64,000 nucleotides of DNA from Pseudoprevotella muciniphila (lineage in GTDB: Bacteria; Bacteroidota; Bacteroidia; Bacteroidales; Bacteroidaceae), in contig NZ_CP033459.1 in the NCBI RefSeq assembly GCF_003265305.2, forward strand, positions 2,108,001 through 2,172,000, given 5' to 3'. Below, piece after piece: positions 24,574 through 32,646 of the stretch. Position 1 is the stretch's first letter; the number at the start of each line of letters is the position of its first letter. The notes under the pieces are model-generated. The model was not told the origin of the DNA. It ran no database searches and was given only the letters and a program-made list of their open reading frames with translations. Both the position numbers and the translations under genes were made by a program.

Positions 24574-26136
24574 ATGGCGACAATCTCAGAATTCAGGAAA
24601 ATACAGGAGGAGTGGCGCGAACATTGCCGGCAGATACAGAACCTGACCGACACAAAAAGTCTCGTCCGCGAGAATGCCACACAGAAGGAGCAGCGCATAC
24701 GCCGCCTCCAGCGCGACTATGCCGCATTCTGTGAGTATTACTTTCCGCATTTCCTCACACTCCGCGACAAGGTGACAGGCGAAGCCATACGAACCATACA
24801 CAACGCGCCGTTCCACAATGCCGCTGCCACGAAGGTTAAGAACACGCCTAACCTGAAAGCGGTCTTCAAGTGGCCGCGTGGTCACGCTAAGTCCACACAC
24901 TTCGACATCTTCATGCCGCTCTGGTTGATGTTCCAACCGAAGCGGCTCATCAATTTCATGGTGATTGTCGGAAAGTCTGAGGACAGTGCCGACCGACTGC
25001 TGGGTGACATCCAGGCGGAGCTCCAGTATAACAAGCGCATCATTGCCGACTTCGGAAAACAGATGTCAATCGGCAACTGGACCGAAGGGGAGTTCACCAC
25101 AAAGGACGGCGTGTATTTCCTGGCTTGTGGTCGCGGGCAATCACCGCGTGGTCTCCGAAAGCGTGAGTCACGACCGGACTACATCGTCATCGACGACCTC
25201 GACGATGACGAACTCTGCCGCAACGAGCGACGTGTCAGGGAACTCACCGACTGGGTGAAAGAAGCACTCTTCGGAGCACTTGACGTGGGACGTGGCCGTT
25301 TCCTCATGGTAGGCAACCTTATCTCCAAAACCTCCGTGCTGGCGAACATCTGCGCCACGAAAGGCGTTCATGTCTCAACGGTATATGCCGTTGACAACGA
25401 CGGCAACCCCGTATGGAAAGAGAAATGGACAAAGGAGGAGGCACGTGAGTACATGGAGTTCGTGGGCTATCGTGCCTGGAACAAGGAGATGATGCACAAC
25501 CCTATCGTCGAGGGAACAGTATTCCACCAGGAGTGGATACGCTGGGCCAAGCGTCCGGCATGGAAGGACTTCACCGAGTTTGTACTGTACATCGACCCGT
25601 CATGGAAAAGCAAGAAGTCAAACGATACGAAAGCCGCCAAACTATGGGCGAAGCACAAGACACACCTGTGGCACCTCCGCGCTTTCGTGCGCAAGGCATC
25701 GCTCGCCGAAATGGTACGATGGTGCTACGACCTCTACGAGTGGAGCCTGGACGTGGGTATCTCCATCCGATTCGCAATGGAGGCATCCTTCATGCAGGAC
25801 ATACTCCTCGATGAGTTCACTACAGAGGGAAACCTCCGAGGCTACCAGCTGCCCATCACGGGCGACACACGAAAGAAACCGGACAAGTTCCAGCGAATAG
25901 AAGCCATCAGCCCGCTCTGGGAACGCGGATTCGTGTTCTACGACCTTGCACAGAAGGAAGACCCCGACATGCAGGCAGGACTCGAGCAGCTGCTGGCATT
26001 CGAAAAAGGTATGTCAGGCAACGACGACGCACCGGACGCCGACGAGGGAGCCATCTATATACTCCAGAAGAGCACAAGACAACAAACCTATAAACCGAGG
26101 TTCGGAAAAAGACCAACCTCTAAAAACTTATGGTAG
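24574..26136 (+). CDS. Terminase large subunit
   Basis: 520 residues. The ATPase shows a Walker A variant (FKWPRGHAKST, near residue 100) and Walker B (DYIVIDDLDDDE, near 203). The nuclease part begins at LYIDPSWKSKKSNDTKA (near 337). It pumps DNA into proheads and cuts it; in Mu-like phages it cuts within flanking host DNA. Codons about 140-149 (DRLLGDIQAEL) are the target of CRISPR spacer 2. Confidence 0.93.
   Translation: MATISEFRKIQEEWREHCRQIQNLTDTKSLVRENATQKEQRIRRLQRDYAAFCEYYFPHFLTLRDKVTGEAIRTIHNAPFHNAAATKVKNTPNLKAVFKWPRGHAKSTHFDIFMPLWLMFQPKRLINFMVIVGKSEDSADRLLGDIQAELQYNKRIIADFGKQMSIGNWTEGEFTTKDGVYFLACGRGQSPRGLRKRESRPDYIVIDDLDDDELCRNERRVRELTDWVKEALFGALDVGRGRFLMVGNLISKTSVLANICATKGVHVSTVYAVDNDGNPVWKEKWTKEEAREYMEFVGYRAWNKEMMHNPIVEGTVFHQEWIRWAKRPAWKDFTEFVLYIDPSWKSKKSNDTKAAKLWAKHKTHLWHLRAFVRKASLAEMVRWCYDLYEWSLDVGISIRFAMEASFMQDILLDEFTTEGNLRGYQLPITGDTRKKPDKFQRIEAISPLWERGFVFYDLAQKEDPDMQAGLEQLLAFEKGMSGNDDAPDADEGAIYILQKSTRQQTYKPRFGKRPTSKNLW
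24993..25022 (+). other. Protospacer matching CRISPR spacer 2 (29/30)
   Basis: Bases 24993-25022 equal spacer 2 (45434-45463) except at 25011, C here and T in the spacer. The change is in the third position of an Ile codon and is silent. The mismatch is spacer position 19, leaving 11 perfect bases at the repeat-proximal end. The 3' flank is CCAGTATAAC, where the PAM of this unknown Cas9 should lie. Confidence 0.95.
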
Positions 26137-26144
26137 TTCACTAT

Positions 26145-26163
26145 GCTGAGACATCGTCGCAGC
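26145..26163. repeat. Dispersed palindrome, copy 4 (one mismatch)
   Basis: GCTGAGAC-ATC-GTCGCAGC, preceded by CTAT. One base departs from symmetry. It lies between terL and the next gene. Confidence 0.65.
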
Positions 26164-26178
26164 ACAAATAGAAAAAAC

Positions 26179-26409
26179 ATGTTACAACTGATTAAGCAAC
26201 TCATCTTCAGCATCCGCTTCAGGCAAGCCGTCAAAAAGGCAGACCGCCTGCAACACATCACGCACCGAAAATATATGGTGCTGGTCATTAACCGACGCCT
26301 CGAAGTCCTCTCCAAGCAGGAACTCAAAAAGTTCATAGCCGGTGGGGTGTTCCGGAAAGGTACCACCACACGCGACATTGAAGCAAAGGCGCTTTACATA
26401 ACACTCTAA
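26179..26409 (+). CDS. Small basic phage protein, unknown
   Basis: 76 residues from MLQLIKQLIFSIRFRQAVKKADRLQ; an ATG at 26143 would place the palindrome inside the gene. It is rich in Lys and Arg with a mainly helical pattern. It lies between terL and the gp36-like gene. No family was recognised. Confidence 0.6.
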   Translation: MLQLIKQLIFSIRFRQAVKKADRLQHITHRKYMVLVINRRLEVLSKQELKKFIAGGVFRKGTTTRDIEAKALYITL

Positions 26410-26419
26410 ACTTCTGGCT

Positions 26420-26839
26420 ATGTTTGTAACAGATCAAGACTATAAAATCGTCATCGGCGACCAGGCGCTGAAGGTGGTCTCGCAGGTCAGCCTGGAGAAC
26501 CGCGCCAATGCCGAGACCGAAGCCGTCGAGGAAATCAGCGGCTACCTCAGACCCAAATACGACACCGAAGCCGTCTTCTCGGCAACGGGAACAGGACGAA
26601 ACAGACTCGTGGTCATGTACACCTGCGACATCGCCCTCTACCACATGGCAGCCAGCGCACCGCAGAAAATGGGAATGGAGATACGAAAGGAACGCTACGA
26701 GCGGGCAGTCAAATGGCTCGAGGGAGTACAGTCCGGAAAAATCGTTCCCGACCTGCCGCTCGCTACAGACGAGGACGGAAACGCAACAGGGCTGCCGTTC
26801 ACCTATGGATCGCAAAAACCGCTACGGCATAATTGGTGA
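26420..26839 (+). CDS. Mu gp36-like protein (DUF1320 type)
   Basis: 139 residues, MFVTDQDYKIVIGDQALKVV. The helical layout AETEAVEEISGYLRPKYDTEAVF and ALYHMAASAPQKMGMEIRKERYERAVKWLEG is that of the Mu gp36/DUF1320 head-tail adaptor family. Its place before the portal gene fits a head-completion role. Confidence 0.75.
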   Translation: MFVTDQDYKIVIGDQALKVVSQVSLENRANAETEAVEEISGYLRPKYDTEAVFSATGTGRNRLVVMYTCDIALYHMAASAPQKMGMEIRKERYERAVKWLEGVQSGKIVPDLPLATDEDGNATGLPFTYGSQKPLRHNW

Positions 26840-26843
26840 GCAA

Positions 26844-26906
26844 ATGAGAGCAGAGACAATATTTATTTTGGCTATGCAGAATGCAGCCAACAATCAACAA
26901 GGTTAA
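26844..26906 (+). CDS. Possible 20-residue peptide
   Basis: A short frame, MRAETIFILAMQNAANNQQG, fills the gap between the gp36-like and portal genes, starting 5 bp after one stop and ending 12 bp before the next start. There is no other support for translation. Confidence 0.25.
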   Translation: MRAETIFILAMQNAANNQQG

Positions 26907-26917
26907 TTGGTAACACA

Positions 26918-28321
26918 ATGGGAAAGAGCAAAAAAAACAACAAGAATAAAACAACCGTGCAGACGCCGTTTGGTACCGTCCGGCTGGCACGAAAGGATGC
27001 ACCGAAAGTGCGCAAGGTCGTCATGCAGCTCCAGAGAACCACCGACTCGCTCACACGAAAGGACATCGGCGACTGGCGAATGGCATGGCAACTCGCCATA
27101 AACATAGACAGCCCAAACCGGCAGCGTCTCTATGACATCTACCGCGACGTCGAGGTGGACCTCCACCTATCGGGCTGCATACAGCAGCGAGAAGGCTTCG
27201 TGCTCTCACGTTCGTTCAAGCTGGTCAACGAGAAAGGAGACGAGGACAAGGAGGCAGTCAACTATTTCAACACATCCTGGTTCAAGCTGCTCATGAAGCT
27301 CGCACTCGACGCAAACTACTGGGGACACTCGCTCATCGAACTGGGAAACATCACCAACGACATCAACGGAAGGCAGACATACGACGGCGTGAAGCTCATA
27401 CCCCGTAAGCATGTCATTCCGGAATATCACCGTGTCATCACAGACCTGGGACAGGACTGGCACACGGGCATCGACTACCGTGAGCCGCCCTTCGCCGACT
27501 GGCTCATCGAGGTGGGACAGCCGGATAGCCTCGGGCTCTACCTCAAGGCGGCAACACAGACCATACCAAAAAAGAACGCACTGGCGTTCTGGGATACCTT
27601 CGCCGAAATCTTCGGTATGCCCATGAGAATCGCCAGGACAACAACACGCGACGAGAAAGAGCGCAAGAAGATAGAAGACATGCTCGAGAAGTCCGGACTC
27701 GCAGGATACATGCTCGCCGACCAGGGAACGGAACTGGAGTTCGTAGAGTCATCAAAGGGCGATGCGTTCAACGTCTATGACCGTCGCATCGACCGGGCTA
27801 ACTCTGAACTCTCAAAACTCATCATAGGGCAGACCATGACCATAGAGGACGGATCAAGCCTCTCACAGTCCGAAACACACCTCGAAGTCTTCCAGAACCT
27901 CGTCGAGGCAGACTGCGACAACATACGCGACATGGTCAACAACCAGCTCATACCCCACATGATACGGCACGGCTTCCCGCTCACAGGAATACACTTCGAC
28001 TGGGACTACAGCGTGGACTACACACCAGAGCAGCAGGCAGCATACGAACAACTCGTACTCAACAACTACGAGGTGGACCCTGCATACTTCTCCGAGAAAT
28101 ACAACATGCCTGTAGGGGAACGTAGGCAGATGCTGCCGCCTGTCGCGCCACCAGAGCCGCCACAGGACGATGAAGACCCCAAAGGCAATAAAACGCCCAA
28201 GCCGGACAAAAAGACGCGACAGGAACAAAACAATCGTGCCAGCGAGAGCCATCAAGTTCGCTTGAATGGCCGAGTGCAGCCGATTGAAGGCGAAGCCAAT
28301 GCGCGCCCTTTTTTCGACTGA
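26918..28321 (+). CDS. Portal protein (Mu gp29-like, DUF935 type)
   Basis: 467 residues. The N-terminus is Lys-rich. Conserved-looking blocks include QREGFVLSRSFKLVNEKGDE, KKNALAFWDTFAEIFGMPMR and IGQTMTIEDGSSLSQSETHL, as in Mu gp29 portals. The dodecameric portal would be the DNA channel and terminase docking site. The C-terminus is Pro/Lys-rich. The last codons carry CCCTTTTTTC, a possible -1 slippery site leading into the gpF frame. Confidence 0.88.
   Translation: MGKSKKNNKNKTTVQTPFGTVRLARKDAPKVRKVVMQLQRTTDSLTRKDIGDWRMAWQLAINIDSPNRQRLYDIYRDVEVDLHLSGCIQQREGFVLSRSFKLVNEKGDEDKEAVNYFNTSWFKLLMKLALDANYWGHSLIELGNITNDINGRQTYDGVKLIPRKHVIPEYHRVITDLGQDWHTGIDYREPPFADWLIEVGQPDSLGLYLKAATQTIPKKNALAFWDTFAEIFGMPMRIARTTTRDEKERKKIEDMLEKSGLAGYMLADQGTELEFVESSKGDAFNVYDRRIDRANSELSKLIIGQTMTIEDGSSLSQSETHLEVFQNLVEADCDNIRDMVNNQLIPHMIRHGFPLTGIHFDWDYSVDYTPEQQAAYEQLVLNNYEVDPAYFSEKYNMPVGERRQMLPPVAPPEPPQDDEDPKGNKTPKPDKKTRQEQNNRASESHQVRLNGRVQPIEGEANARPFFD
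28306..28315 (+). promoter_or_regulatory. Candidate -1 frameshift site joining portal to gpF
   Basis: In the portal frame, C CCT TTT TTC is followed by GAC TGA. Both CCCTTTT and TTTTTTC fit the X XXY YYZ slippery pattern. A -1 slip enters the frame of the gpF gene, which is open from 28288 but has no ATG, GTG or TTG before 28447. A CTG at 28318 is an alternative start. Confidence 0.45.
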
Positions 28322-28446
28322 GCCCCAGTGATTACCTGGGGCTGCACGAACGCTATGCCCGAATCCTTGCGGACGGCGGTTTCCCCGTCGCCACTTTCGC
28401 CCGTGAGGACGAGATACGTCAGGAACTCTCGCGCCTGTTCGAGGGA

Positions 28447-29724
28447 ATGATGAAGACACTCTACAAGGAGCAGGGGTCACAGTTCCGCATAGAGTTGCTC
28501 GAGACACCAAAAATGCAGGAGTTCATAGATACTCATGCCTCCGCACTCGATTCCTCTTTCCGGCAGGTGAAGATGTCCGATGCCATGCGACAGCGACTGC
28601 AACGTTCAAACTACATCTTCTCCGGCATGAAGACGTTCCACGAACTCAATGAGGCATTCCCTTCACTCATCGACGAGAACGGCAACAGAAAGCCTTTCGA
28701 ACAGTTTTTGAATGACGTTCAGAAGATAGACCGTACCTACAACCGCAACTATCTCCGCGCAGAATACAACTTCTGTCAGGCTTCGGCTGACATGGCTGCC
28801 AAGTGGGAGGAGTTCATGCAGGACGGCGACCGATACAATCTACAATACCGAACAGCACACGACGACCGAGTGCGTCCGGAACACGCAGCGCTCGACCGCG
28901 TCACGTTGCCCATCACAGACCCGTTCTGGCAGGAGTATTACCCACCCAACGGTTGGAACTGCCGATGCACAGTCGTACAGGTGCGCAAGTCAAAGTACCC
29001 CGTGACACCACACGACGAGGCAATGGCGCTCGGTGAGGAGGCTACAGGGAAAGACACAAAAGGCATCTTCCACTTCAATCCTGGCATAGAGCAGAAGACT
29101 TTCCCTGACTATAATCCCTACACCATACGTCGATGCCGGGACTGCGATATTGCTAAAGGGAACGGTGCAGGCAGCCCATTAAGCCTATCACGCCCATTCA
29201 TTCCAGAAAACGAACTATGTGCTGCGTGTCGGCTATTGCACGGACGTTTTGAGCAAATCGGCGAGAAACGGCAAGAGGGGAATGGAACTGTTACCATCCA
29301 CACACTGATAAATCGCAATGATAGCGATTTCAACAAGCTAAATGATATTGCAACTTTCTTTGCAAGGGAACATGGGGCTGAGGTGATACTGACACCCAAA
29401 ATGTCTCGTCCACCAAAGTTCCAGTACGAGTGTGTCTATGGTTCTCTTGTCGGCACTAAGTACGAAGGAAAATGTCCAGACCTCTGCATCAACGGTGTTT
29501 GGTATGAGCATGAAGGGTTCGTATCTGACAAACCTAAACGTGCATTTTCCAATATGCTAAATCATGGTCTAAGGCAATCAAGCCGCATCATAATAGACAG
29601 ACCAAATCTAACTGATGCATATATGAAGCGTAATATAAACCAACGAGTAAAAGAGGGACAGATAATAGATGAGATCTGGATAAATGATGATTCTGGCATT
29701 AGATTGTTCTATAAAAAAGTTTGA
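28447..29724 (+). CDS. Mu gpF-like minor head protein with C-terminal CdiA-like nuclease domain
   Basis: 425 residues from the first ATG; coding-like sequence (DYLGLHERYARILADGGFPV) extends 43 codons further up in frame, so the N-terminus is unsure. Residues about 100-230 are the gpF/SPP1 gp7 head-morphogenesis domain (YRTAHDDRVRPEHAALDRV, YPPNGWNCRCTV). The last ~140 (DLCINGVWYEHEGF, NMLNHGLRQSSRIIID, INQRVKEGQIIDEIWIND) resemble the BECR-type nuclease at CdiA C-termini. Such domains are fused to gpF in other phages and may enter the cell with DNA. No immunity gene is adjacent. Confidence 0.8.
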   Translation: MMKTLYKEQGSQFRIELLETPKMQEFIDTHASALDSSFRQVKMSDAMRQRLQRSNYIFSGMKTFHELNEAFPSLIDENGNRKPFEQFLNDVQKIDRTYNRNYLRAEYNFCQASADMAAKWEEFMQDGDRYNLQYRTAHDDRVRPEHAALDRVTLPITDPFWQEYYPPNGWNCRCTVVQVRKSKYPVTPHDEAMALGEEATGKDTKGIFHFNPGIEQKTFPDYNPYTIRRCRDCDIAKGNGAGSPLSLSRPFIPENELCAACRLLHGRFEQIGEKRQEGNGTVTIHTLINRNDSDFNKLNDIATFFAREHGAEVILTPKMSRPPKFQYECVYGSLVGTKYEGKCPDLCINGVWYEHEGFVSDKPKRAFSNMLNHGLRQSSRIIIDRPNLTDAYMKRNINQRVKEGQIIDEIWINDDSGIRLFYKKV

Positions 29725-30064
29725 GGAATGATTGCTCATTCCTCATTCTGCAACGAATCGGTAGTCATTAGCTACGGAATCGTTGATGCAAAAATACAAA
29801 AAAAACCGCAGTTTCCAAACAAAATAGCGGATTTTTTCATTGTAAAGCTTTTTTCTTACGTTTTTTTTAGTTAAAGATTTTGGTTACAAAGCAAAAATGT
29901 AATGTCCCTTTAACTATGATATTTTTTCTTTGACTATTGCATCCTCTATGTCTGTATGCAAATCATGAATCCTACGGAAATTATATATCTCATACAGCAA
30001 TGACATAGCATTCACAAATATACAAAAAAATCCGCAACCTACAAACAAGTTTGCGGACTTTTTT
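29723..30064. terminator. Terminator-rich gap between convergent operons
   Basis: No gene is visible in 29725-30075. A perfect 9-bp hairpin (GAGGAATGA at 29723-29731, complement at 29736-29744) overlaps the gpF stop. A second A-tract/CCGC/GCGG/T-tract hairpin lies at 29796-29837. A third, TCCGCAA (30031-30037) with TTGCGGA (30051-30057) between an A tract and a T tract, can stop transcription from both sides. The rest is AT-rich. Confidence 0.75.
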
Positions 30065-30075
30065 CAAATTCCTCA

Positions 30076-30390
30076 CTAACTCTCCTTCTGATGCACCTTT
30101 ACATGGCAGTCATGGCAAAGAAGAACCAGGTTCTTCGTCTGCAACGCCAGTCCGGGGTTCTGGCTCACCGGCACCAAGTGGTGTATCTCCAATGCCTCCA
30201 GGGCAAAGTGCTTGCCGCAAAGCTCACAGCAGCCGCCACGCATCTGGTAGAGAAGCCGTTTCTTCCGGAGAAGAGCATTACGTCGATTGCGCAGCTGCTC
30301 GTCTATCGTACGTCTGCGCTTCATCCGAACGTTCGAAATGTAGAAATAAAGACCGAAAAGTCTGAAACTCTTGAATATCTCCATTGTCAT
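30076..30390 (-). CDS. HNH endonuclease
   Basis: About 104 residues from MTMEIFKSFRLFG; an upstream ATG at 30507 would overlap the next gene. The C-terminal half is an HNH fold with zinc Cys pairs: CELCGKHFALEALEIHHLVP and NLVLLCHDCHVKVH. Phage HNH proteins of this size often assist terminase cutting. A basic linker (RMKRRRTIDEQLRNRRNALL) precedes the domain. Confidence 0.8.
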   Translation of the reverse strand: MTMEIFKSFRLFGLYFYISNVRMKRRRTIDEQLRNRRNALLRKKRLLYQMRGGCCELCGKHFALEALEIHHLVPVSQNPGLALQTKNLVLLCHDCHVKVHQKES

Positions 30391-30403
30391 TATCGTTTTG
30401 TAT

Positions 30404-30422
30404 GTTGCGATTTCATCGCAAC
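30404..30422. repeat. Dispersed palindrome, copy 5
   Basis: GTTGCGATTTCATCGCAAC, preceded by GTAT, is perfect and lies at the end of the 30413-30913 gene. Confidence 0.75.
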
Positions 30423-30913
30423 GATTTAATTGCCACGCATTGGTAACTCTCAATGTTCTCAATAATATCCTCATGATTGTGGTTCGTGCTGCTTCCCACA
30501 AGGTCAAACTCCAGAAACGTCTTGCCTCTCCTGCAAGCCAACTGAAGGTGTATCGCCTCCAGTAAGTCGAACACCTTCAGACCCTGTTCACGGAACTCAC
30601 TATCTGCAGAACTGCTGCCCTGCCAGTCCGTCACCACATGAAGGTGTACTATCGGCTCTGCACGATATTCCGCTCCAGGCTGTATGGCATTCCACTGGAT
30701 GGGCTGGAACTCCACGAACACCGCCGGACGTTCCCAATTCTCTTCCTGCTCGATGAACTCAACGTTGTGGTTCCACAGGTCGATGTGCTTGATGGCACGT
30801 TCCCAGCCTTCAGGAACGTCGTCTTCAGTTTCTGCTACTCCGTAGTAACCTTCTGTTGTCACATATAGTTTGGATAGTTGCTCTATGAGCATCTGATATA
30901 CTTCTTTTCTCAT
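30413..30913 (-). CDS. Phage protein, possible tail terminator
   Basis: 166 residues, MRKEVYQMLIEQLSKLYVTTE. The pattern of N-terminal helix, then beta strands (RPAVFVEFQPIQWNAI, PIVHLHVVTDWQGSSS), then a helix (VFDLLEAIHLQLACRRGKTF) resembles phage tail-terminator proteins. It follows the gpG-like gene. The fold is a guess from pattern and place. Confidence 0.5.
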   Translation of the reverse strand: MRKEVYQMLIEQLSKLYVTTEGYYGVAETEDDVPEGWERAIKHIDLWNHNVEFIEQEENWERPAVFVEFQPIQWNAIQPGAEYRAEPIVHLHVVTDWQGSSSADSEFREQGLKVFDLLEAIHLQLACRRGKTFLEFDLVGSSTNHNHEDIIENIESYQCVAIKSLR

Positions 30914-30987
30914 TTCTCGTGTATTTTCAATTATCGTGCAAGCCGAAGGCAGAAGAGCTCGCTCTTATGCTGAGGCGCAGCCGATAA

Positions 30988-31551
30988 TCATGATTCTCGA
31001 ATCGTAAAATTGATGGATTCTTCAATATATCCGTTCAGGTTCTCCTCGATGATGGTCCGTACAGCTCGCTCCACTTCAGGACTGGTACCCAAAAACCTTC
31101 GGCGAGGAATCTTGATGGTGGTACCGGCTTTCTTCAAGGCCATGAACTTCCAGAACTCGGCTTCGCCGCTCAGCTGCACCGTGCGCTTGTCGTTCCGCCG
31201 GCTGCCGTCTTTCTTGCGACCGAACGAGCCGGTAGCCTCGTAATACTTGTGCCAGAAGTATTTCTTCATCCTGGTTGTCACCACTATCTCGCCCCCTTCG
31301 TTGTGAATGGCGGCGTAGGGCTCCGTCGTGAAGAACGTGATGCTGTTCTCGGTGGTCCGGCTCTGGATGCTACGGCGCAAACGTCCCGTATCGACCAGTA
31401 TGTGACCGCCGGGACGAGTCGCGCTCTTCCTGCGCTGCCACGCCTCACTGAAAAAGGCCTGACGCTCAAAGTTCCGGTCGAACTCGTCGGACATCTCTAC
31501 CTCGATGTCCTTAAGGATTCTTCTTAAAATAGCCTGGATCTCTGACTTCAT
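30988..31551 (-). CDS. Mu gpG-like virion morphogenesis protein
   Basis: 187 residues from MKSEIQAILRRILKDIEVEM; this start overlaps the upstream gene by 41 bp. Typical blocks are AWQRRKSATRPGGHILVDTG, LRRSIQSRTTENSITFFTTE, PYAAIHNEGG and PRRRFLGTSPEVERAV, as in the gpG/phage virion morphogenesis family. It acts in head-tail joining or tail completion. 30914-30987 has no gene. Confidence 0.85.
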   Translation of the reverse strand: MKSEIQAILRRILKDIEVEMSDEFDRNFERQAFFSEAWQRRKSATRPGGHILVDTGRLRRSIQSRTTENSITFFTTEPYAAIHNEGGEIVVTTRMKKYFWHKYYEATGSFGRKKDGSRRNDKRTVQLSGEAEFWKFMALKKAGTTIKIPRRRFLGTSPEVERAVRTIIEENLNGYIEESINFTIRES

Positions 31552-31801
31552 CTTCGGGGTATAACAGTTCCGGGAACAAGAAGCCCTGGGCCGAAAGCTC
31601 CACACGCTCCTCAAGATGAGGATTGGCAGAGGCCTTCAGCAGATTGTAAAAAGTACGCTCGCTGATGCCGTATTTCGGATAGACATAACGTTTCCAGATC
31701 TCCCTGTTCGGAAGACCCGTCTTCGCGTACGTGTCGTAAATCTGGTTGATGTCGGCGACACGCTTGGCATAACTCTTGCCTTTGCGCTTCTTCATTCCCA
31801 T
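31511..31801 (-). CDS. Helix-turn-helix protein, possible middle or late activator
   Basis: 96 residues, MGMKKRKGKSYAKRVADINQ. The segment YAKTGLPNREIWKRYVYPKY is followed by GISERTFYNLLKASANP, a helix-turn-helix. It closes the early block after Gam, the place Mor occupies in Mu, so it may switch on late genes. Sequence likeness to Mor itself is not evident. The helix resembles that of the 5930-6172 protein. Confidence 0.6.
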   Translation of the reverse strand: MGMKKRKGKSYAKRVADINQIYDTYAKTGLPNREIWKRYVYPKYGISERTFYNLLKASANPHLEERVELSAQGFLFPELLYPEDEVRDPGYFKKNP

Positions 31802-31822
31802 GCAGCTGACTGTCGAAGTTAA

Positions 31823-31999
31823 TTAATGCACTTTATAGGGCCTGACGTGCAGGGTCATCTCACAACTAACAAGCACCCTGCCGCTGCCCTCACAGTTAGG
31901 GCATAGCCTTGAAAAGCCCAGTTTGGAGACAGTGCCCCTGCCGTGGCATTCACGGCACAGGGCAACTTTCTCGGGCTTAGTGATGCTCCGGGTCTTCAT
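31823..31999 (-). CDS. Small DnaJ-type zinc-finger protein
   Basis: 58 residues from MKTRSITKPEKVALCRECHG. Two Cys pairs, CRECHGRG and CPNCEGSG, form a DnaJ-like CxxCxGxG zinc module. Its start overlaps the Gam stop as ATGA, showing it belongs to the early operon. The role is unknown. Confidence 0.75.
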   Translation of the reverse strand: MKTRSITKPEKVALCRECHGRGTVSKLGFSRLCPNCEGSGRVLVSCEMTLHVRPYKVH

Positions 32000-32562
32000 A
32001 CGGCAGTCTCCTCTTTCTTGGGTTCTACATAGAAAGTCTCGTCCTGAGTCACCTGAATACCACAGGCTGCCATAGCCTCGCGCATAGTGACCTCACGGGG
32101 CTCACCCGTCGGGGTGTCATATACTGCAACTTCTTTCAGGTCACGGTCGGCAAGCAACTTGTCCTTAGCAATCTCATCCGTCTGGCGGATGTAGGCGAAA
32201 GGCAGGAACTTCTTAGCCAACTGTAGCGCACTCGCCCAGGTAAAGCCCTTCAGGGTTTTCAGCTTCGGCGTGCCGGTGCGGAAGCCGATGGTGCCGTGGG
32301 CCATGTCAAGGCTCTTTTTCTTGGTGAACAACTCTGCCTGGTTCTCGGTGGCGAAACTCTGAAGCACATCGAACGACTTGTCTCTGTCACTGCCTAAAGC
32401 GGCTAACTTGTCGGCGTACTTCTCACGGATCTTGGCGCACTGAAGCTCAATCTCCGCATTGATCTTCTGAATCTGGGCATCACTCTTCGCGTATGTGGCG
32501 AAGGCTTCGTCGGCGGCCTCTCGGGTCACGCCGGTGATAATGGTCTTCTTCTGTCTTGCCAT
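31996..32562 (-). CDS. gam: Mu Gam-like host-nuclease inhibitor
   Basis: 188 residues. The coiled N-terminus (KSDAQIQKINAEIELQCAKI) and the core KKSLDMAHGTIGFRTGTPKL plus LLADRDLKEVAVYD are those of Mu Gam, which binds double-strand ends and shields them from RecBCD-type nucleases. It follows the GemA-like gene, as expected for a Mu early region. Confidence 0.92.
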   Translation of the reverse strand: MARQKKTIITGVTREAADEAFATYAKSDAQIQKINAEIELQCAKIREKYADKLAALGSDRDKSFDVLQSFATENQAELFTKKKSLDMAHGTIGFRTGTPKLKTLKGFTWASALQLAKKFLPFAYIRQTDEIAKDKLLADRDLKEVAVYDTPTGEPREVTMREAMAACGIQVTQDETFYVEPKKEETAV

Positions 32563-32588
32563 TGTCTTTTGTTTTTTTGATGGTTAAT

Positions 32589-32646
32589 ACTATTGCTTCT
32601 ATTACTACTATTGCTACTATTGCTTCTATAGCTTCTATTACTACTA
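32589..32646. repeat. Short TATTGCT/TATTACTA simple repeats
   Basis: The gap between the GemA-like and Gam genes is made of near-tandem TATTRCTTCTATTACTACTA-type units. A similar CTATAGCATCTAT motif lies between terS and terL (24540-24580). Confidence 0.55.
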
